Made by a program: the position numbers and the translations under genes
DNA from: an uncultured Robiginitomaculum sp.
GTDB lineage: Bacteria > Pseudomonadota > Alphaproteobacteria > Caulobacterales > Maricaulaceae
Reading direction: 5' to 3'
Length of the DNA: 57,084 nt
Assembly (NCBI GenBank): GCA_938010385.1
Contig: CALLVD010000008.1
Coordinates: forward strand, 1-57,084
Shown: positions 43,600 through 51,268 of the stretch, piece after piece
Layout: each line of letters opens with the position of its first letter
Position numbering within the stretch: the stretch's first letter is position 1
Notes under the pieces: generated by a model
What the model saw: only the letters and a program-made list of their open reading frames with translations
Told to the model about the DNA's origin: nothing
The model's database searches: none

Positions 43600-43609
43600 C
43601 ATACACGTT
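43585..43609 (+). promoter_or_regulatory. EcfG promoter, exact, for cardiolipin synthase
   Basis: GGAAC, 16 bases, CGTT. The -35 box shares the palindrome GGAAC-ACAAA-GTTCC with the minus-strand promoter, so it is a true bidirectional element. Confidence 0.82.
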
Positions 43610-43630
43610 TAATTACGGTTAGGGAATAAT

Positions 43631-45088
43631 ATGACCGGTGTACCGATTACAGCGCTTTTGCATATCTTGGCCGTGACCTTAATGAGCCTGAGAATCTTAT
43701 ATCGGCGCATGGCGGTCAATACGACGATGGCTTGGCTTGTTATTATTGCCGCGCTGCCGGTTGGCGGAATAATTTTGTATTTCCTGTTCGGGGATCATCG
43801 CTTGGGAAGAAAGCGCCTGAAACTTGGGGAGCGCATACGCGGCTATTACCAAAGGGCCTATGAAATTAATGAATGCGACATTGCCCAAGATCAGATGTCG
43901 GTATCCCCCTATTTCGAGGATTTATCGCGGGTCGTTGCGACGGAAACCGGGTTTCATCCGTCTGTTACTGAAAACATTCGTCTGTTTGATGAAGCCGGCC
44001 ACATCTTCAGCGCTCTGGTAGAGGACATTGATGCGGCAAAGCACAGTTGTTTTGTAGAATTTTATATTGTCGAAGCCCAAGGCCGCGTTATCCCCGTTTT
44101 GGAAGCCATAGAACGCGCCGCCCTGCGGGGCGTGCAGTGCCGTTTTTTGGCCGATGACATAGGCAGCCGAAAGTTTTTAAAAAGCAAGTGGCGAGCCAGG
44201 CTGGAGCAAGCCGGCGTCGTCATTGTGCGATCTTTGGAAGTCAGTTTCTTAAAATCATTTTCCAAAAGAACCGACCTCAGAAACCACAGAAAACTCGTCG
44301 TGATTGATTTATCCGTCGGCTATATCGGCAGCAGCAATCTTGTCGATCCGACCAAATTCAAACAACACGCTGATGTCGGGCAATGGGTCGATATTATGGC
44401 CCGTGTGGAAGGGCATATCTCTTCCTCCCTTGCTGTCGTTTTCAATACAGATTTTATTTTTGATAAAGACGGCGAAAAATACGACGTTGAGAAGCTGAAA
44501 AACCTTCCGCGTGTAACACCGCCCCAGCCGGCCACAAGCAACGCTGTTTTGCAGCTTATACCGTCAGGCCCGGAAATGCGCACCGCCTTAATTTATGAAG
44601 TCATTATCGCCGCTCTGTTTGGCGCCAGACAGTCAATCACGATTGTCACGCCTTATTTTGTCCCGGATGAAGCGCTTGTCTTAGCTTTAACCAATGCTGC
44701 GCGGCGGGGCATCGACGTCTTGCTCATTCTGCCGGAGCGCATCGACTCGATTATGGCTCGCCATGCAAGTGAGGCCGTCTACGATGATTTGCTCGCCGCC
44801 GGCGTTGTCATACGCCGCTACCAAAGCGGCATGCTCCATACGAAAGCCATTTTGATTGACGACAATGTTTCGTTCATAGGCACCGTCAATATAGACATGC
44901 GCAGTTTTTATTTAAATTTGGAAGTGACCCTCGCCATTTATGACAAAGCCTTCACGCAGCGATTACAGACGACTGTCGACCATTACGTCGCGCGCGCCGA
45001 CCGGCTGTCTTATGAAGTTTGGCAAAAACGCTCAAAAGTGAAGCGGTTTAAAGAGAACGTTTTACGATTGGCCGCGCCGCTCCTGTAG
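43631..45088 (+). CDS. Cardiolipin synthase (phospholipase D family)
   Basis: A 485-residue membrane enzyme. Two N-terminal TM helices (about 5-22 and 35-55, the PLDc_N region) are followed by two HKD motifs: NHRKLVVIDLSVGYIGSSNL (about 218-237) and HTKAILIDDNVSFIGTVNID (about 396-415). It joins phosphatidylglycerol units into cardiolipin at the inner membrane. TAGGGA precedes the ATG. An exact EcfG promoter indicates stress-induced membrane remodelling. Confidence 0.92.
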   Translation: MTGVPITALLHILAVTLMSLRILYRRMAVNTTMAWLVIIAALPVGGIILYFLFGDHRLGRKRLKLGERIRGYYQRAYEINECDIAQDQMSVSPYFEDLSRVVATETGFHPSVTENIRLFDEAGHIFSALVEDIDAAKHSCFVEFYIVEAQGRVIPVLEAIERAALRGVQCRFLADDIGSRKFLKSKWRARLEQAGVVIVRSLEVSFLKSFSKRTDLRNHRKLVVIDLSVGYIGSSNLVDPTKFKQHADVGQWVDIMARVEGHISSSLAVVFNTDFIFDKDGEKYDVEKLKNLPRVTPPQPATSNAVLQLIPSGPEMRTALIYEVIIAALFGARQSITIVTPYFVPDEALVLALTNAARRGIDVLLILPERIDSIMARHASEAVYDDLLAAGVVIRRYQSGMLHTKAILIDDNVSFIGTVNIDMRSFYLNLEVTLAIYDKAFTQRLQTTVDHYVARADRLSYEVWQKRSKVKRFKENVLRLAAPLL

Positions 45089-45112
45089 GAACGAAAACCC
45101 GTTCAGCGCGTA
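45088..45112 (+). promoter_or_regulatory. EcfG-like promoter (CGTA) for hemerythrin gene
   Basis: GGAAC, 16 bases, CGTA: one mismatch. It begins at the last base of the cardiolipin synthase stop. Confidence 0.55.
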
Positions 45113-45145
45113 ATTTATGGGAGCACACAAACAAAGGAATTTCCC

Positions 45146-45592
45146 ATGAATATATACACACGATTAAAACAGGATCACGAAAAGCAACGCGATCTTTGCG
45201 ACAAAATCAAATCAACGCACAGCGGATCAAAAAACCGCGCCAATCTGTGGGAAGAGCTGAAAGTTGAATTGGAAGCTCATGCCGCCGCCGAAGAACAGGT
45301 ATTCTACTCTGCGCTTATGCAAAAGCCCGACGGCACGGAGGAAGCCCGACACAGCGTTCACGAGCATCAGGAAATGACCAAGCTTATCACCGAGCTGGAC
45401 GCTATGGATCAGTCAACTGATGTTTGGGAAAAGAAGTTTAAAAAGCTCGCCCATGACGTCATTCATCACGTCGACGAAGAAGAGGCCGACATTTTCCCTG
45501 CGGCCAGAAAAGTCATCGCAACGCAAAAAGCCAGTGACATGGTTGAGGCCTTTAACACCCGCAAACCGGCCGAAGTCGAGCGTCACGCCTGA
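45146..45592 (+). CDS. Hemerythrin HHE-domain protein
   Basis: A 148-residue four-helix protein. Candidate di-iron ligands are His11 (KQDHEK), EAHAAAEEQVFY, HSVHEHQEM and HHVDEEEADIFP. Such proteins bind O2, NO or iron and are common stress genes in alphaproteobacteria. CAAAGGA precedes the start. It is monocistronic, between an EcfG-like promoter and an intrinsic terminator. Confidence 0.9.
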   Translation: MNIYTRLKQDHEKQRDLCDKIKSTHSGSKNRANLWEELKVELEAHAAAEEQVFYSALMQKPDGTEEARHSVHEHQEMTKLITELDAMDQSTDVWEKKFKKLAHDVIHHVDEEEADIFPAARKVIATQKASDMVEAFNTRKPAEVERHA

Positions 45593-45613
45593 TAAACAGC
45601 TTTTCAATGATCT

Positions 45614-46417
45614 TTAAAGAAATCGCCGGGATTTAAGCTCGGCGATTTCTTTTGTCCAAGGATCAGCAGAGGCAAAATTTCCGTCTTGCCAATAAATCTC
45701 CGTGACTTTTATTATCTCGGAGTCAATCTCAATGTGATTAAAGCTCGCAGGCTTATTGCGGCGGCGCACTGACAGCGTTCCGGATCCGATAGACATAATT
45801 TCCGTTTCATCGGGCTGACGCTCCAGCGCGAAAGGCGCATGCACATGACCGCTCAGAACGGCGTCAATATTCATCTCGCTGAGACGCGTCAAAGCCTGCG
45901 CGCCCTGCTCCGTCTCTTTTTGCAGCGGGGACGACGGCGGATAAACAAGCGGATGGTGAACTGCGATCATCTTAACAGTTTGCGGCGATGTCGCTTTGAG
46001 CTGCGCAATTTTTTTATCCAGCACCTCCGGGTCAACAACACCCAATGACCAGTCCGGTTTGGCTTGCCATCCACGGGCTGTATTCATCGGCACAATGGAC
46101 ACGTGCTTATCTGTGAAGTGCGGCTCACCCTGCGGGGCAATGATCTTGTTATAGCGCCCAAACGGATTGAAAAATCGTTGCAACAGGCCAAACATCGGCG
46201 TGTCATGATTACCGGGCGTAATAAGTTTTGGCCCGGGCAGCGTTCGCAGCCAATCGCGCGCAGCATAGAATTCCTGCGTCTTGCCGTTTTGGGTTATGTC
46301 CCCGCAAATAACCGTTACGTCCGGTTTGAGCAAATCGACCGTGGCTTTAAGGGCCGCCATGGCGTCTTTGTCTTCGACGCCGAAATGAATATCGGCAAAT
46401 TGTACAATGGACGTCAT
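45614..46417 (-). CDS. Calcineurin-like metallophosphoesterase (Icc/CpdA type)
   Basis: A 267-residue phosphoesterase. Metal motifs are FADIHFG, VICGDITQNG, TPGNHDTP, AVHHPLVYPP and SGHVHAPF. Relatives hydrolyse cyclic nucleotides or lipid-linked phosphates. Its start overlaps the stop of the lipid-kinase-like gene (ATGA), so they act together, and a lipid or UDP-sugar substrate is as plausible as cAMP. Its last codons form part of the terminator hairpin of the converging hemerythrin gene. Confidence 0.88.
   Translation of the reverse strand: MTSIVQFADIHFGVEDKDAMAALKATVDLLKPDVTVICGDITQNGKTQEFYAARDWLRTLPGPKLITPGNHDTPMFGLLQRFFNPFGRYNKIIAPQGEPHFTDKHVSIVPMNTARGWQAKPDWSLGVVDPEVLDKKIAQLKATSPQTVKMIAVHHPLVYPPSSPLQKETEQGAQALTRLSEMNIDAVLSGHVHAPFALERQPDETEIMSIGSGTLSVRRRNKPASFNHIEIDSEIIKVTEIYWQDGNFASADPWTKEIAELKSRRFL
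45619..45653 (+). terminator. Intrinsic terminator after hemerythrin gene
   Basis: GAAATCGCCG and CGGCGATTTC form a 10-bp stem with an 11-base loop followed by TTTT. It overlaps the 3' end of the converging phosphoesterase gene. Confidence 0.75.
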
Positions 46418-47322
46418 CGGCTATCTCCGCGGTGCAGCTCAGGGGCTAAAACCATGACACCCTCAGGTTCAAATTTTATCTCAATCGGGCACCGCATTTG
46501 TTCAGATTCTCCGTCAAGAAGAACGTCAAACGCGCCTTGCCCGTCAATGCTCACACGCTCGGCAAAGGCGGTTTTCACTAACACGCTGTCACGCCAATCC
46601 TGCGTCAAGGCTTTGGCCCCAATCCCGATTAGCTCAGAGACCGAAAGCTGCGGCACAGAGGCCAGTTCAAATTTATCAGGCTGCGTTGCGCCGGATGTCA
46701 TAAAGGGGCAGTAAATTTGCAGTCCGTTTGCCTCGGTTTCGAAACCTGCCCCGTCGACTTCAACTGCAAATCCTTCACCGTGGGCTATGGCCGAAAGAAC
46801 ATCAGGGATTTGTTTTACCGCTGACAGAACTTCACCGCCGCGCAGCGATTCCCGCGCTTCAGACAAAACGATAGGGTCACCCAGAATTGCGCCGCAGAAA
46901 AACACCCGATCATTGACCAGACCGCCGACTTGCCATCTCGCCTGCTTTTGCGCCAACGCCATCTCCAGCGCTGCATGCCAATCATCAGTGCCGTAAAGCG
47001 CTTTGGGCAACATATTCATCGTGCCGCCCGGCAAAGCGACTAAGGGTATGCCCGCCTCTCTCGCAACGATAGCCCCCGCCCTGCACGTTCCGTCGCCCCC
47101 ATACACCGTCAATAAGTCAGCGGCGGAGTCTTTTATTGCCTGTAAGCTGTCCTTAAGCCCGTCAGGCTCAACGCAATAAACTTTCGGCGCAGGCAAGCCG
47201 TGGCGGATAAAGATTTCGGGCAAAGCTTCGCTGATATCGGACGTGCTGCCGGATGCGATGTTGATTAACACCACGGGCGTTTTAAACGCGGGCTGTGATA
47301 TGTCGGACCGCGCTTCAGTCAT
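46414..47322 (-). CDS. Diacylglycerol/lipid kinase-like protein
   Basis: A 302-residue protein of the DAGK catalytic/YegS/LCB5 family. The nucleotide-binding segment VYGGDGTCRAGAIV (about 73-86) and LPGGTMNMLPKAL are clear, and the C-terminal beta-sandwich follows. It would phosphorylate a lipid alcohol. It overlaps the phosphoesterase by 4 bases, forming a kinase-phosphatase pair next to cardiolipin synthase. No EcfG-type box was found directly upstream on its strand. Confidence 0.88.
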   Translation of the reverse strand: MTEARSDISQPAFKTPVVLINIASGSTSDISEALPEIFIRHGLPAPKVYCVEPDGLKDSLQAIKDSAADLLTVYGGDGTCRAGAIVAREAGIPLVALPGGTMNMLPKALYGTDDWHAALEMALAQKQARWQVGGLVNDRVFFCGAILGDPIVLSEARESLRGGEVLSAVKQIPDVLSAIAHGEGFAVEVDGAGFETEANGLQIYCPFMTSGATQPDKFELASVPQLSVSELIGIGAKALTQDWRDSVLVKTAFAERVSIDGQGAFDVLLDGESEQMRCPIEIKFEPEGVMVLAPELHRGDSR

Positions 47323-47411
47323 GGTTTTTCGGTAAACTCATACCGTTTAAACGTGCAGACGCACCGAAAGTTGCCTGCTCTTTCGCATTGCCTAAATAAC
47401 GTGCCGGTTTC

Positions 47412-47436
47412 GGAACCAAATAGCTTTTCAGACCTT
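47412..47436 (+). promoter_or_regulatory. Weak EcfG-like promoter (CCTT) for csbD-like gene
   Basis: GGAAC, 16 bases, CCTT: one mismatch in the -10. CsbD-type genes are often under the general stress response, which raises its plausibility. Confidence 0.4.
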
Positions 47437-47470
47437 CTTTCAGCGTACAACCCACTGAAAGGAAGATGAC

Positions 47471-47638
47471 ATGGAAAGCGAACATATTAAAAGCGCCGCA
47501 AACAAACTGACAGGCAAAGCCAAGGAAAAGCTTGGTGAGACCGTCGACGACAAGTCACTTGAGCTTAAGGGCAAAGCCCAACAGCTAAAGGGCGACGCGC
47601 AAAACATCCTCGGCGACGCCAAAGACGCTGTTGAGTAA
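47471..47638 (+). CDS. CsbD-like stress protein (55 aa)
   Basis: A short gene missing from the plus-strand track; a minus-strand shadow ORF covers it. It begins MESEHIKSAANKLTGKAKEKLGETV and has the repeated KLTGKAKE / LKGKAQQ / LKGDAQ pattern of CsbD proteins, small hydrophilic helical proteins made in stationary phase or stress. GGAAG lies 5 bases before the ATG. A terminator follows. The function in the family is unknown. Confidence 0.88.
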   Translation: MESEHIKSAANKLTGKAKEKLGETVDDKSLELKGKAQQLKGDAQNILGDAKDAVE

Positions 47639-47686
47639 AACAGAAAAATTTATACCCGCAATGTTCTGTGAAACATAGCAACGGAA

Positions 47687-47714
47687 AAGCCCGCTAAGAT
47701 TTAGCGGGCTTTTT
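47687..47714 (+). terminator. Intrinsic terminator after csbD-like gene
   Basis: AAGCCCGCTAA-GAT-TTAGCGGGCTT followed by TTT; an 11-bp stem with a 3-base loop. Confidence 0.85.
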
Positions 47715-47798
47715 GCGTGCCGGGGTGTGCGTTGCGCGGGCCATAGAGGGTCGCATCGCTCCCATTGGCAGAGCGAGAAGCGGGCCTTTGCGGTAAAA

Positions 47799-48854
47799 TT
47801 ACTCGACAATGGCGACGGTTATCGCATTGCCCAGATCTGTGCGCGCATCGCTCAGCGTCAGATAACCGGTATCAGGATTGACAGACCAAAGGCCGACATG
47901 GCCCTTATTGGTCGCCGTAATAATATAGTCACCGCCCGGGGACATGGCCCAATCGCGGACCTCCCCAAACCCCATCGGGACAATACCGGCTTGCGTCAGT
48001 GAGCGGTCCGGCTTGACGTCAAAAAAGGCCATATCCTGATTGACCCGATTAAAGGCATAGACGCGCCGCCCGTCGGGCGCGACGTGAATATCGCTGCTGC
48101 GGTTCATCGCGCCATCTGTTGTAGTCGCGATGACCTGCTTGGGCGGCTGCTTGACCGCGCCTGTAGCGACGTCAATGTCAAAGACAGCCACTTCGCTGCT
48201 ATGCTCAAGCAGCAAGTAAAGCGCATCGCCGCTCGGATGGAAATCCAAATGGCGCGGGCCGCCGGGCACGGTGACAATGGGCGGCGTTATCGGCGTGACC
48301 GTGCCGGCCGCTTGATTGACCGTGAATTGACGCAGTATATCATCCCGGCATCCGGCGTAGGCAAATTTACCGCTCGGGTGGACGCGAAATTGGTGAGCCT
48401 CGCTGCACGGAAAATCTTGCGGCGCGGAAAATGTCTCCCCGTCAAAGCGCCGCGCGGTCAGGCGTTTGTCCGGAAAATGCGCGGTGAAAACCATGGCACC
48501 GTCAGCGCTTGTTTCGACCGCTGTCGCGCCTCTGCCCGCTTGCGCGCTTGCAATCGGCGTAATTTCAGCCCCGTTTAGACTTAGCGCAGACGCAGTCAGC
48601 TTATTCGGGTGCAGCGAATAAAGCGTATCGCCGTTGACACGAACATAATGCGCATTTGTATTGTCAGTCTGCGTCTGTCCTGTGAATTTCAGTGTTGTCG
48701 GACTGTAAGTCAGGATTGTTGTCGGGCCTTTGTTCGCGCCGATTATGACGTGACTCTCACTCCCGGCTGCCGGGCCGGACGCCGGCTGAGATGAACAGGC
48801 GCAGAGCACGCCCGCTGCCGTAATAACGGTCAATGATTTAAACAGGCTCAACAT
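47799..48854 (-). CDS. Lactonase-like seven-bladed beta-propeller lipoprotein
   Basis: About 351 residues. The signal peptide ends in a lipobox (VLCACSS). The mature protein shows repeated blades of the 6-phosphogluconolactonase/YkgB-like propeller (PGGPRHLDFHPSGDALYLLLEHSSEVAVFDID; DGRRVYAFNR). An exported location argues against a role in the pentose phosphate pathway. It may bind or hydrolyse another compound. The track start at 48914 is too early; Met 48854 (MLSLFKSLTVITAAG) begins the signal peptide. Confidence 0.8.
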   Translation of the reverse strand: MLSLFKSLTVITAAGVLCACSSQPASGPAAGSESHVIIGANKGPTTILTYSPTTLKFTGQTQTDNTNAHYVRVNGDTLYSLHPNKLTASALSLNGAEITPIASAQAGRGATAVETSADGAMVFTAHFPDKRLTARRFDGETFSAPQDFPCSEAHQFRVHPSGKFAYAGCRDDILRQFTVNQAAGTVTPITPPIVTVPGGPRHLDFHPSGDALYLLLEHSSEVAVFDIDVATGAVKQPPKQVIATTTDGAMNRSSDIHVAPDGRRVYAFNRVNQDMAFFDVKPDRSLTQAGIVPMGFGEVRDWAMSPGGDYIITATNKGHVGLWSVNPDTGYLTLSDARTDLGNAITVAIVE

Positions 48855-48925
48855 TTTTACCCCACAATATTTTTCTATTTTCTTGCACCTTAAGGCTTTG
48901 GCCGCCGCGCACAATCACTGAAAAG

Positions 48926-48950
48926 GGAACGCTAGTGCGACCGGTGCGTT
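48926..48950 (+). promoter_or_regulatory. EcfG promoter, exact, for creA-DUF4112 operon
   Basis: GGAAC, 16 bases, CGTT, 39 bases before the CreA start. Confidence 0.82.
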
Positions 48951-48988
48951 TCAACCGTGAACCAAAAGATTAAAAAAAGAGAGATCCG

Positions 48989-49483
48989 ATGAAAACTGCC
49001 GCTTTAACTGCCCGATGCGCCCTTGCCTTAACGACCGTATGGCTTGCCGCTTGCGGAGGTTTAAGCGGCGGCGATGTCGCTGAAATCAACAATGATTGGA
49101 CCGGAAACGAGATTAAGATTGAGAGCTTTGAGGACGAAAAAGTCAGCGGCGTCACCTGCCATATGGCGCATTTTGACCGCGGCGTCATAGACCGTCTTCG
49201 GCGCGGCGATTGGTTTGAAAACCCGTCAAACGGCTCAATCTCTTGCGGCGTAACCGGCCCGGTGGTGATCGGCGATATATCCAAAAGCAAAGGCGGCGAG
49301 GAAGTGTTTCGCCAACGCCAAAGCATTATCTTTAAAAAGCTCGCTGTGCGCCGCGTCTGGGATGCTAAAAACAACACGCTGGTTTATTTGGTATATTCAC
49401 GCCAAATCGTTGACGGTTCGGCCAAGATGAGTATTGCGAGCGTTCCGCTTTTTGGTCACGATGTGACACGCACCGGAGGCTAA
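48989..49483 (+). CDS. creA: CreA-family periplasmic lipoprotein
   Basis: A 164-residue protein. A lipobox-type signal (WLAACGG) is followed by the CreA core: IKIESFEDEKVSGVTCHMAHFDRG, EDPSN-like ENPSNGSISCGVTGPV, and RQSIIFKKLAVRRVWDAKNNTLVYLVYSRQI. CreA is a conserved periplasmic protein without a firm function. GAGAG precedes the ATG. It heads a two-gene stress-type operon with DUF4112. Confidence 0.9.
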   Translation: MKTAALTARCALALTTVWLAACGGLSGGDVAEINNDWTGNEIKIESFEDEKVSGVTCHMAHFDRGVIDRLRRGDWFENPSNGSISCGVTGPVVIGDISKSKGGEEVFRQRQSIIFKKLAVRRVWDAKNNTLVYLVYSRQIVDGSAKMSIASVPLFGHDVTRTGG

Positions 49484-49484
49484 A

Positions 49485-49901
49485 GTGAGCGAAGACTATA
49501 CTGACGCGGATGAACTTTCTGTTCGCGCCATAGAAAATTTGGCAGGATTGATGGATAGCCGTTTTACCCTGCCGGGCACGAATATCAGTCTGGGCCTGGA
49601 TACAATTATCGGCCTTATTCCCGGTATTGGTGACACAATCGGTCTTGGCGTGTCAGGCTATATCATCGCCCGCTCTGCCAAGCTTGGCGTCCCGAAGCGT
49701 AAGCTGGCGCGTATGGGGATGAACAGCGGGATTGACTGGGCTATCGGCACGATACCGCTTATCGGTGATATCTTCGATGTGGGCTGGAAAGCCAATAATC
49801 GCAATGCCGCGATTTTGCGCAATCATCATAACAAAGTTCAGGCCAAGCGCCGCAAGTCCTCTGACCCCGTGACGATCGACCCGAACGAAAAGTTTATTTA
49901 A
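49485..49901 (+). CDS. DUF4112 membrane protein
   Basis: A 138-residue protein matching DUF4112 (LAGLMDSRFTLPGTNISLGLDTIIGLIPGIGDTIGLGVSGYII and IGTIPLIGDIFDVGWKANNRNAAILRNH are characteristic). It has two short hydrophobic segments. It uses GTG at 49485 with a strong GGAGG 5 bases upstream, inside the end of creA. Function is unknown. It converges by 4 bases on the DUF2945 gene. Confidence 0.88.
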   Translation: MSEDYTDADELSVRAIENLAGLMDSRFTLPGTNISLGLDTIIGLIPGIGDTIGLGVSGYIIARSAKLGVPKRKLARMGMNSGIDWAIGTIPLIGDIFDVGWKANNRNAAILRNHHNKVQAKRRKSSDPVTIDPNEKFI

Positions 49902-50113
49902 GCCTTAGAAACTTCGCTGTGAGATTTTAGCACGGCGTCACCGTCATCTTGTTTGATGTAGTAAGCCGGCTCATCATCAGACGCCTTGCGGGTGACTTCA
50001 TTGCCTTTAATTTTGCGGGTAACTTTTTCGGTATAGACCGTATCAATTTTTCCGGTCGCTGTGCCGCTGCCCCAGTTCCATTCAACCTGAGTGCCTTTAG
50101 AATATCCTGACAT
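49898..50113 (-). CDS. DUF2945 (hypervirulence-associated TUDOR-like) protein
   Basis: A 71-residue soluble protein beginning MSGYSKGTQVEWNWGSGTATGKIDTVYTEKVTRKIKGNEVTR, matching the small DUF2945 beta-barrel family, often stress- or desiccation-linked. The track start 50182 is wrong: ATG 50113 has AGGAG 7 bases upstream, and the EcfG-like promoter lies between. It is divergent from the 47-aa gene. Confidence 0.85.
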   Translation of the reverse strand: MSGYSKGTQVEWNWGSGTATGKIDTVYTEKVTRKIKGNEVTRKASDDEPAYYIKQDDGDAVLKSHSEVSKA

Positions 50114-50139
50114 AACTTGCTCCTGTGTTGTGCTTATCA

Positions 50140-50164
50140 TACGCGGCGAGCGCGCATCCGTTCC
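50140..50164 (-). promoter_or_regulatory. EcfG-like promoter (CGTA) for DUF2945 gene
   Basis: Minus strand GGAAC (50164-50160), 16 bases, CGTA (50143-50140): one mismatch. It is back to back with the plus-strand site at 50176. Confidence 0.58.
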
Positions 50165-50175
50165 GCGCAATCGCC

Positions 50176-50200
50176 GGAACATTAGGCCGCCCTGCGCATT
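50176..50200 (+). promoter_or_regulatory. EcfG-like promoter (CATT) for 47-aa gene
   Basis: GGAAC, 16 bases, CATT: one mismatch, 31 bases before the ATG at 50231. Confidence 0.5.
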
Positions 50201-50230
50201 GATTTCGCAGCAACACTGAAAGGATAGCCC

Positions 50231-50374
50231 ATGGCCAATGACACAATCGAAAAACGCACAGCCGAGAATAAGACAGGCGCCTTATACGACAATAAGGTTG
50301 TTCACCTGTCATCGCAAAAGGCCGCGCAAAATCTGAAAGACGCGGCGGCTGAGCAATTCGGCGAAGAAGAATAA
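50231..50374 (+). CDS. Small hydrophilic protein (47 aa), unknown
   Basis: Not in the ORF track. It begins MANDTIEKRTAENKTGALYDNK and ends AAAEQFGEEE, highly charged, with no Cys or membrane segment. AAAGGA lies 8 bases before the ATG. An EcfG-like promoter precedes it. It ends two bases before the 3' end of the convergent tRNA gene. The family is not recognised; a small stress protein is likely from context. Confidence 0.68.
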   Translation: MANDTIEKRTAENKTGALYDNKVVHLSSQKAAQNLKDAAAEQFGEEE

Positions 50375-50375
50375 A

Positions 50376-50452
50376 TGGTCGGAGTAGCAGGATTCGAACC
50401 TGCGACCCCTAAGCCCCCAGCTTAGTGCGCTACCGGACTGCGCTATACTCCG
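50376..50452 (-). tRNA. tRNA-Pro (anticodon GGG)
   Basis: A 77-base cloverleaf on the minus strand with encoded CCA. The acceptor CGGAGTA pairs with TACTCCG, discriminator A. The anticodon stem CTAAG/CTTAG encloses loop CTGGGGG (anticodon GGG, codon CCC). The T-loop is GGTTCGAATCC. All arms are intact. Confidence 0.96.
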
Positions 50453-50464
50453 ACGTAAAGATTT

Positions 50465-50499
50465 AAGGCCTGATTTCACATAGCGTGAGATCGGGCCTT
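50465..50499. terminator. Hairpin between merR and tRNA-Pro
   Basis: A 13-15 bp stem including two G-T pairs (GGCCTGATTTCAC with GTGAGATCGGGCC) and a 5-base loop, with T-runs on the plus-strand side and a weaker one on the minus. It probably ends the merR transcript before the tRNA. Confidence 0.55.
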
Positions 50500-50569
50500 T
50501 TCCGATTGGGCGGTTATAAGGAGCGCGCCTTCGCCCCGCAATACCAAAGACTGCGAAACGGCGCAGGCA

Positions 50570-51145
50570 TCACGTCTTTTTTTGATATTTTTCCCAGCGA
50601 CCGCGCAGGCCTTTCAGCTTATCTAAAGCCACCGTCAAATCTGCCTCGGATTGCGCGCTGATTTGCGGCGCAGCCGGCGGCGCGGGGGTAAACGGTACGA
50701 CGGTCGGCTGCACGCCTTCGTCTTGAATTTGGGCAGTAGCCGGCGACGGCGGCGCGGCAAGCACCTGTTTCGCGGCAGGCGCAAATTCGGGCTTGGGCGG
50801 AATGCCGGGCTTAATTCTGTCAGGGACAAGATCGCGCTGCTCTATCGGACGCGAGGGTCGGCGCTCGGCGGCTGAATGGCCAAGTTCGACAACGCTTTGC
50901 GCGCCTTTAACTTTAATCAGTTTTTGAACGTCTTTGATTTTGTGTTTTTCATCATGGAGAAGAATGCGAAGGCCGCGCAGAAAATCGATATCCTCGGGAC
51001 GGTAAAACCGCCGTCCGCCGCCCCTTGTGACCGGCTGCAAATCCGGAAATTTGGCTTCCCAAAACCGCAAGACATGTGGCTTTAAATCAAGCTCATCTCC
51101 GGCTTCGCTGATAGTGCGAAAGGCGCGACTGGACTTATTTTGCAT
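50570..51145 (-). CDS. MerR-family transcriptional regulator
   Basis: About 191 residues. The N-terminal winged HTH (FRTISEAGDELDLKPHVLRFWEAKFPDLQPVTRGGGRRFYRPEDIDFLRGLRILL) is typical of the MerR-type gene found next to ihfA in alphaproteobacteria. The rest is Pro/Ala-rich and disordered, ending in a short basic helix. There is no metal-binding Cys. Met 51145 has AAGGA upstream and is preferred to the track start 51163. The target is unknown. Confidence 0.9.
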   Translation of the reverse strand: MQNKSSRAFRTISEAGDELDLKPHVLRFWEAKFPDLQPVTRGGGRRFYRPEDIDFLRGLRILLHDEKHKIKDVQKLIKVKGAQSVVELGHSAAERRPSRPIEQRDLVPDRIKPGIPPKPEFAPAAKQVLAAPPSPATAQIQDEGVQPTVVPFTPAPPAAPQISAQSEADLTVALDKLKGLRGRWEKYQKKT

Positions 51146-51268
51146 ACTTATATCCTTCGGCAAGCGGCATGGCGCATAAAGGCGCGGGCTTATCGTCTTG
51201 ATATTATAGCTGATTCGCGCCCCATTTCATAATGCAAGGCAAAGGGCAGCGCGGCGCGCAGATTACTG

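Noticed and set aside
46064-46714. 216-aa plus-strand ORF
   Set aside because: Antisense to the phosphoesterase and lipid-kinase genes; no motif.
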